Origin: Aquimarina sp. AU58
Lineage (GTDB): Bacteria; Bacteroidota; Bacteroidia; Flavobacteriales; Flavobacteriaceae
DNA: 64,000 nt
Assembly (NCBI RefSeq): GCF_900312745.1
Contig: NZ_OMPD01000009.1
Location: 496,001-560,000, forward strand
Direction of reading: 5' to 3'
Shown piece after piece: positions 60,370-64,000 of the stretch. Every line of letters starts with the position of its first letter. Positions within the stretch are counted from its first letter, which is position 1. The translations under genes and the position numbers were made by a program. Under the pieces are notes generated by a model, which saw only the letters and a program-made list of their open reading frames with translations, did not search any database and was not told the DNA's origin.

Positions 60370-62130
60370 CTATACCGTAAATTCTGAATTGACCACAGTA
60401 TCAATACCGCTACTAATTAGATGTTTAATATTAGGTCTATTTGATTGTATGTTTTTAAGATGTTCTAACACTTGTGAAGCAAATATAGAATCTCTATCAT
60501 AAACTAATTCATAAATCTCTAATGGGAGCAACCAATCATTAGGATGGTCTTTCTCTAAAATTTCGAATACGGCTTCCAGTGAAAACGTAGTATTTTTTCC
60601 TTCCCTAATATTTTTAACAGATAAGTATAAAGAATGGAGATCTTTTTCTTTTTCAGAATATATTCTTTGTGCTGTAACCGAAGAAGGGTTATGAGTTACT
60701 AAATCAAATGAGTTATCATCTGCAGGGCCAGAGAAAGCAGATACGATTTCTTTTCCGACAGCCAAATCAAAAGTACCCCATTCTGGTTTAAAAAGATATT
60801 CATCTTTGTATTTGATAGTGCATTCACTAAACTGAATTAAAATCAACTCACCTTTAATGTTTCTTATTCCGGTAATATTAGTTCCTGCAATAGTAATCCC
60901 ACTTTCGAATTCGAATTCTATATACTCTCCATCATAAAAATTATAAGCTTTCAGATCTCTAGGAGACATGTTTTCTATAGCAAGATTGATCCCTTTTAAT
61001 TTTCCAAGAGGAGATCTAAGTCCATTTGGGTGAGCCTCTATACCATGGCCAATAAGCTCTTTTTCTCTAAAAGAAAGTGCTGTTGGGCCACTAGTTTCAA
61101 AATAAATAACTTCATTATCCTCATTTTTTATCATTCGGGTAAATACTCCCGAGATTTGTAGACCAGTACTTAGCTCTATGGTTCCTAAATTCTCTGATTC
61201 GATTAATTTTGCAAGTCCTCTGTGTCCACCTTTTCTTAAAGCCATAGTATCTGCAAATTCTTCTAATACCTGACATAAATAAGCAAAATCTGGCGTTACA
61301 AAGAGTTGAGGTTGTGGTTTGGTAATGTCAAAATCCTGAAAAGCAGCATCGGGAGAGTAGGGTAGTTTCTTTACATTATTAGTCATACACCATTCGCTTT
61401 CTCCAATCGAAGAAAGCAATCCTGCACCATAGATTCTAGGCTCATCTACTGTGCCGATTAGGCCATATTCAACCGTCCACCAATGTAAATTACGTATCAA
61501 AGCCATTTCTGAAGGGTTCTCTTTCTGATTTTGTAACTCTTCTATTTTTCTTTCTGCTTCTTCTATCTCTTTTGGATTTGTGCCGTATGCTTCTTTTAGA
61601 ATAGAAAGTGTACGCACAGCTTCATACATATCGTAATCTTTTTTAGAAGAGATTGCTTTGCAACCAATTTTTCCGAAACGTCGTAGATATTCTGCGTAAT
61701 CAGGATTAGCAATGATAGGAGCATGCCCTGCTGCTTCATGAATTATATCGGGAGCAGGGGTGTATTCAATATTTTCTAATTGCCTGATTTCTGATGCAAT
61801 AACAAGAATATTATATGCCTGAAACTCCATAAATGCATTAGGAGGGATAAATCCATCGACAGCTACAGCCGCCCAACCAATTTCTTTTAAAATTCGATTC
61901 ATTCCATACATACTTGGTATCTCATCGATCGAAATTCCTGTCTTTTTAAGGCCATTTAGGTAAGAATTATGAGCAACTTTGCTAAGGGAAGTAGTATTTT
62001 TGCGCATAACATACCTCCAAACTGCTTGATTTATTGGTGTATATTCTTCATAATTTTGCGGTTTTATGAATTGTTTTAAATGCGCGGGGAGCCGGTCAAT
62101 TAAGGGATTAGATGCAATATTTAGAGACAT
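60370..62130 (-). CDS. Long-form aromatic amino acid (phenylalanine) hydroxylase
   Basis: This 586-residue enzyme has an N-terminal catalytic domain (about 1-330) with the iron ligands His131, His136 (APDIIHEAAGHAP) and Glu221 (WWTVEYGLIG). It uses tetrahydropterin and O2 to make tyrosine from phenylalanine. A C-terminal extension of about 250 residues, with strand-rich segments (NFYDGEYIEFEFESGITIAG) and a helical end, is absent from the short bacterial enzymes. Tyrosine is the substrate of the pigment-starter lyase at 12274, so the enzyme may feed that pathway. It is divergent from the protease gene. Confidence 0.92.
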   Translation of the reverse strand: MSLNIASNPLIDRLPAHLKQFIKPQNYEEYTPINQAVWRYVMRKNTTSLSKVAHNSYLNGLKKTGISIDEIPSMYGMNRILKEIGWAAVAVDGFIPPNAFMEFQAYNILVIASEIRQLENIEYTPAPDIIHEAAGHAPIIANPDYAEYLRRFGKIGCKAISSKKDYDMYEAVRTLSILKEAYGTNPKEIEEAERKIEELQNQKENPSEMALIRNLHWWTVEYGLIGTVDEPRIYGAGLLSSIGESEWCMTNNVKKLPYSPDAAFQDFDITKPQPQLFVTPDFAYLCQVLEEFADTMALRKGGHRGLAKLIESENLGTIELSTGLQISGVFTRMIKNEDNEVIYFETSGPTALSFREKELIGHGIEAHPNGLRSPLGKLKGINLAIENMSPRDLKAYNFYDGEYIEFEFESGITIAGTNITGIRNIKGELILIQFSECTIKYKDEYLFKPEWGTFDLAVGKEIVSAFSGPADDNSFDLVTHNPSSVTAQRIYSEKEKDLHSLYLSVKNIREGKNTTFSLEAVFEILEKDHPNDWLLPLEIYELVYDRDSIFASQVLEHLKNIQSNRPNIKHLISSGIDTVVNSEFTV

Positions 62131-62192
62131 ATATAGAAATTAATTTTTGATCAAGACAATTTAATTGGAAAATTAATAGTTTTATTTTGATA

Positions 62193-62220
62193 TTGAAGTA
62201 TTCTTAAATAGTTAAATTTG
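62193..62220 (+). promoter_or_regulatory. Bacteroidota-type promoter of the protease gene
   Basis: TAAATTTG (62213-62220) matches TAnnTTTG exactly and lies 21 bases before the ATG at 62242; TTG at 62193-62195 is 17 bases upstream of it. Confidence 0.65.
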
Positions 62221-62241
62221 TTTTATCAATTAAAAAAATAG

Positions 62242-63921
62242 ATGGTTGTGAGAATTAAGCTGATAGTATTAGGATTATTATTATTTACATTAGGTATAAA
62301 TGCCCAGGTTACATATAGTGAACCAGTAAGTTGGGGTATGCAAGAGAAAAAAAGCATAGTTCCGATGCTTATGAAAAGTTTTGATTTGGCTAAAATCAAA
62401 GCTGAAGATGCTAAGAATGATTCGGATAAATCAAGACCATGGAGATTTGGTTATGAACTTAAAGTGAATTTAGGTCTTAAAAATTCTGGAGTATGGGACG
62501 AATTACCGAATGGAGATAGAATATGGCGTGTTAATATTATATCTAAAGGTGCCAAGACATTAAATTTCATTTTTGATACCTATAAAATACCTAGAGGAGC
62601 TACTGTGCATCTGTATAATAGTGATAAATCTGACCTTTTAGGTGCGTATACAAATATTTTTAACAGACCAGACCAGATGCTAGGTACCTGGATGGTAGAA
62701 GGAGATAATGTATGGATAGAATATTTTGAACCTGCTTCTGTTACTGGTAAAGGGCAATTAAATATTGCTAAAGTAATTCATGGATATCGCTCGATTACAA
62801 ATACTCAAATTCAAAGCAAAAATTTTGGTGACTCTGGAGATTGTAATCAAGATGTAGAGTGTTCTGTTGGAGAAGATTTTGATGAATTAAAAGATAGATT
62901 AAAGCACGCTGTTGCTTTTGTAATTATGGATGGTTTTGTTTGTACAGGAACACTGATTAATAATACAAAAAATGATAAAGCACCATATTTTTTGACAGCT
63001 AATCATTGTAATGCTGGTAGTGAATCTACATGGGCATTTCGTTTCAATTGGATTAGCCCTAATCCTTCTTGTGCAACAACAACGAGTAGTACAGATGCTA
63101 CGATAAATCAAACAACGAGTGGTGCTACACGATTAGCTGCTAATGTAGAATCTGATTTCAAACTGTTGAATTTAGATGGAGGTTTAGATGAATCCTGGGA
63201 ATTAGAATGGGCTGGTTGGGATAGAAGAGATATAGCAGCAAATTTTGCAATAGGGATTCACCATCCTAGCGGAGATATAATGAAGGTATGTAGAGAAAAC
63301 ACAGCACTAACACAAATAAAAACTGGCATAGGAGGTTTAACAGATCCTGTTGATTCCTGGCAGGTAACAGATTGGGATCTTGGAGTTACAGAAGGTGGAT
63401 CTTCTGGTTCTGCTCTTTTTGATCCAAATGGTAGAATAGTAGGGCAGCTTGCAGGAGGAGGAGCAGCCTGTTCGGGGACAAATGATAATGGTCTTTCAGA
63501 TTTTTATGGTAGGTTTAATGTTTCATGGAGTTTTGGTAACTCAGATTCTAACAGACTCTCTAATTGGTTAGATCCCGATAATACAGGAAGAGAAACATTA
63601 AATATGCTTTCTCAGGAAAACAATGGAAACCCACCGCCACCGCCACCGCCAATTGATCCAGAACCTGAAGAAGAAAAGGTGTTAGCGGTTTCTTTTAACG
63701 CATCAGAAGCTATTGTTAATATTACTAATACAGTAGAGGGTAAATTAGAATATTATCTTTATAATATTTCAGGAATGGTTGTAGGTTCTGGGAAATTGTC
63801 TGAGGAAAAAGGACAAATTGATATGTCAGATAAATCAACAGGAATGTATTTTATTTATGTTAAAAACACATCTGATGGCACTTCTTTTACTAAAAAAGTA
63901 ATTGTAAGTAAGCAATTCTAA
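62242..63921 (+). CDS. Secreted trypsin-like serine protease with T9SS C-terminal module
   Basis: This 559-residue protein has a signal peptide (1-about 21, ending GINAQ), a propeptide-like region (about 25-200) and an S1-type protease domain of the lysyl-endopeptidase-like group (about 205-455). The catalytic residues are His255 (FLTANHC), Asp305 (SDFKLL) and Ser388 (GGSSGSALF). Cysteine pairs are also present. A Pro-rich linker (about 466-478) leads to a C-terminal sorting module (STGMYFIYVKNTSDG, then a basic end KKVIVSKQF), which directs export by type IX secretion. It should act outside the cell. It has its own promoter and terminator. Confidence 0.92.
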   Translation: MVVRIKLIVLGLLLFTLGINAQVTYSEPVSWGMQEKKSIVPMLMKSFDLAKIKAEDAKNDSDKSRPWRFGYELKVNLGLKNSGVWDELPNGDRIWRVNIISKGAKTLNFIFDTYKIPRGATVHLYNSDKSDLLGAYTNIFNRPDQMLGTWMVEGDNVWIEYFEPASVTGKGQLNIAKVIHGYRSITNTQIQSKNFGDSGDCNQDVECSVGEDFDELKDRLKHAVAFVIMDGFVCTGTLINNTKNDKAPYFLTANHCNAGSESTWAFRFNWISPNPSCATTTSSTDATINQTTSGATRLAANVESDFKLLNLDGGLDESWELEWAGWDRRDIAANFAIGIHHPSGDIMKVCRENTALTQIKTGIGGLTDPVDSWQVTDWDLGVTEGGSSGSALFDPNGRIVGQLAGGGAACSGTNDNGLSDFYGRFNVSWSFGNSDSNRLSNWLDPDNTGRETLNMLSQENNGNPPPPPPPIDPEPEEEKVLAVSFNASEAIVNITNTVEGKLEYYLYNISGMVVGSGKLSEEKGQIDMSDKSTGMYFIYVKNTSDGTSFTKKVIVSKQF

Positions 63922-63940
63922 ATATAGGATAATAATATTT

Positions 63941-63983
63941 AAAGAGTTATTCTTTGGATTTTACACCAGAGAATAACTCTTTA
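63941..63983 (+). terminator. Terminator of the protease gene
   Basis: AAAGAGTTATTCT (63941-63953) pairs perfectly with AGAATAACTCTTT (63970-63982) over a 16-base loop, 20 bases after the stop codon. The flanking A/T bases would allow action in either direction. Confidence 0.75.
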
Positions 63984-64000
63984 TCGTTACCGTCTTTTAG

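Overview
The window is AT-rich DNA from a member of the Bacteroidota, almost certainly a marine-type Flavobacteriaceae (Aquimarina-like would fit, but nothing here proves the genus). The evidence is a flexirubin/dialkylresorcinol pigment operon, a protease ending in a Por-secretion-type C-terminal module, SpvB/Rhs-type YD-repeat giants, and TAnnTTTG-type promoter boxes ahead of several genes. No tRNA, rRNA, CRISPR array or integrase gene was seen.

Layout. (1) 21-13809, minus strand: one tightly packed 16-gene operon for an aryl-polyene/dialkylresorcinol pigment of the flexirubin type. Tyrosine ammonia lyase makes the starter acid. A ketosynthase/ACP/ketoreductase/dehydratase set extends it. 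DarA and DarB make the dialkylresorcinol half. A BtrH-like acyltransferase and an LPLAT acyltransferase are candidates for joining or anchoring the parts, and an ABC exporter and thioesterase complete the set. The operon runs off the left edge. A divergent flavin-dependent halogenase/hydroxylase-like enzyme (13921-15162) shares its promoter region. (2) 15202-19762: a LytTR response regulator and a periplasmic-propeller LytS-type kinase, then a small secreted protein. (3) 20356-29643: ordinary genes (N-acetylmuramidase, SPOUT methyltransferase, Na+/alanine symporter, PorE-like OmpA protein, era, a choice-of-anchor I lipoprotein, der).

(4) 29644-50228: a roughly 20.6 kb accessory block. It lies between intact der and a second copy of the last ~135 bp of der (50229-50363). 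The differences between the copies are almost all synonymous, so the block looks like a genomic island seated on the der 3' end. It carries a SpvB-like/Rhs gene pair with a variable C-terminus and downstream candidate immunity genes, many short unknown genes, a frameshifted AraC gene, a Crp/Fnr regulator, cassette-like small genes joined by a recurring 16-nt motif, several inverted-repeat elements and a 165-bp MITE. (5) 50399-56667: ordinary genes (MerR, CapA, M23 peptidase, alaS, GSCFA). (6) 56668-58687: a second, smaller insertion with the same architecture. It contains a second MITE copy and a repeat-rich LRR/cadherin lipoprotein, and is followed by a duplicated 3' end of the GSCFA gene (58688-58790). 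(7) 58873-63921: a DUF3103-like lipoprotein, a phenylalanine hydroxylase (a possible source of tyrosine for the pigment starter) and a secreted serine protease.

The most notable observations are the two gene-3'-end duplications bounding accessory DNA, the Rhs C-terminus with unassigned toxin and immunity functions, the catalytically altered dehydratase in the pigment operon, and the cassette-like junction motif at 45-49.6 kb.
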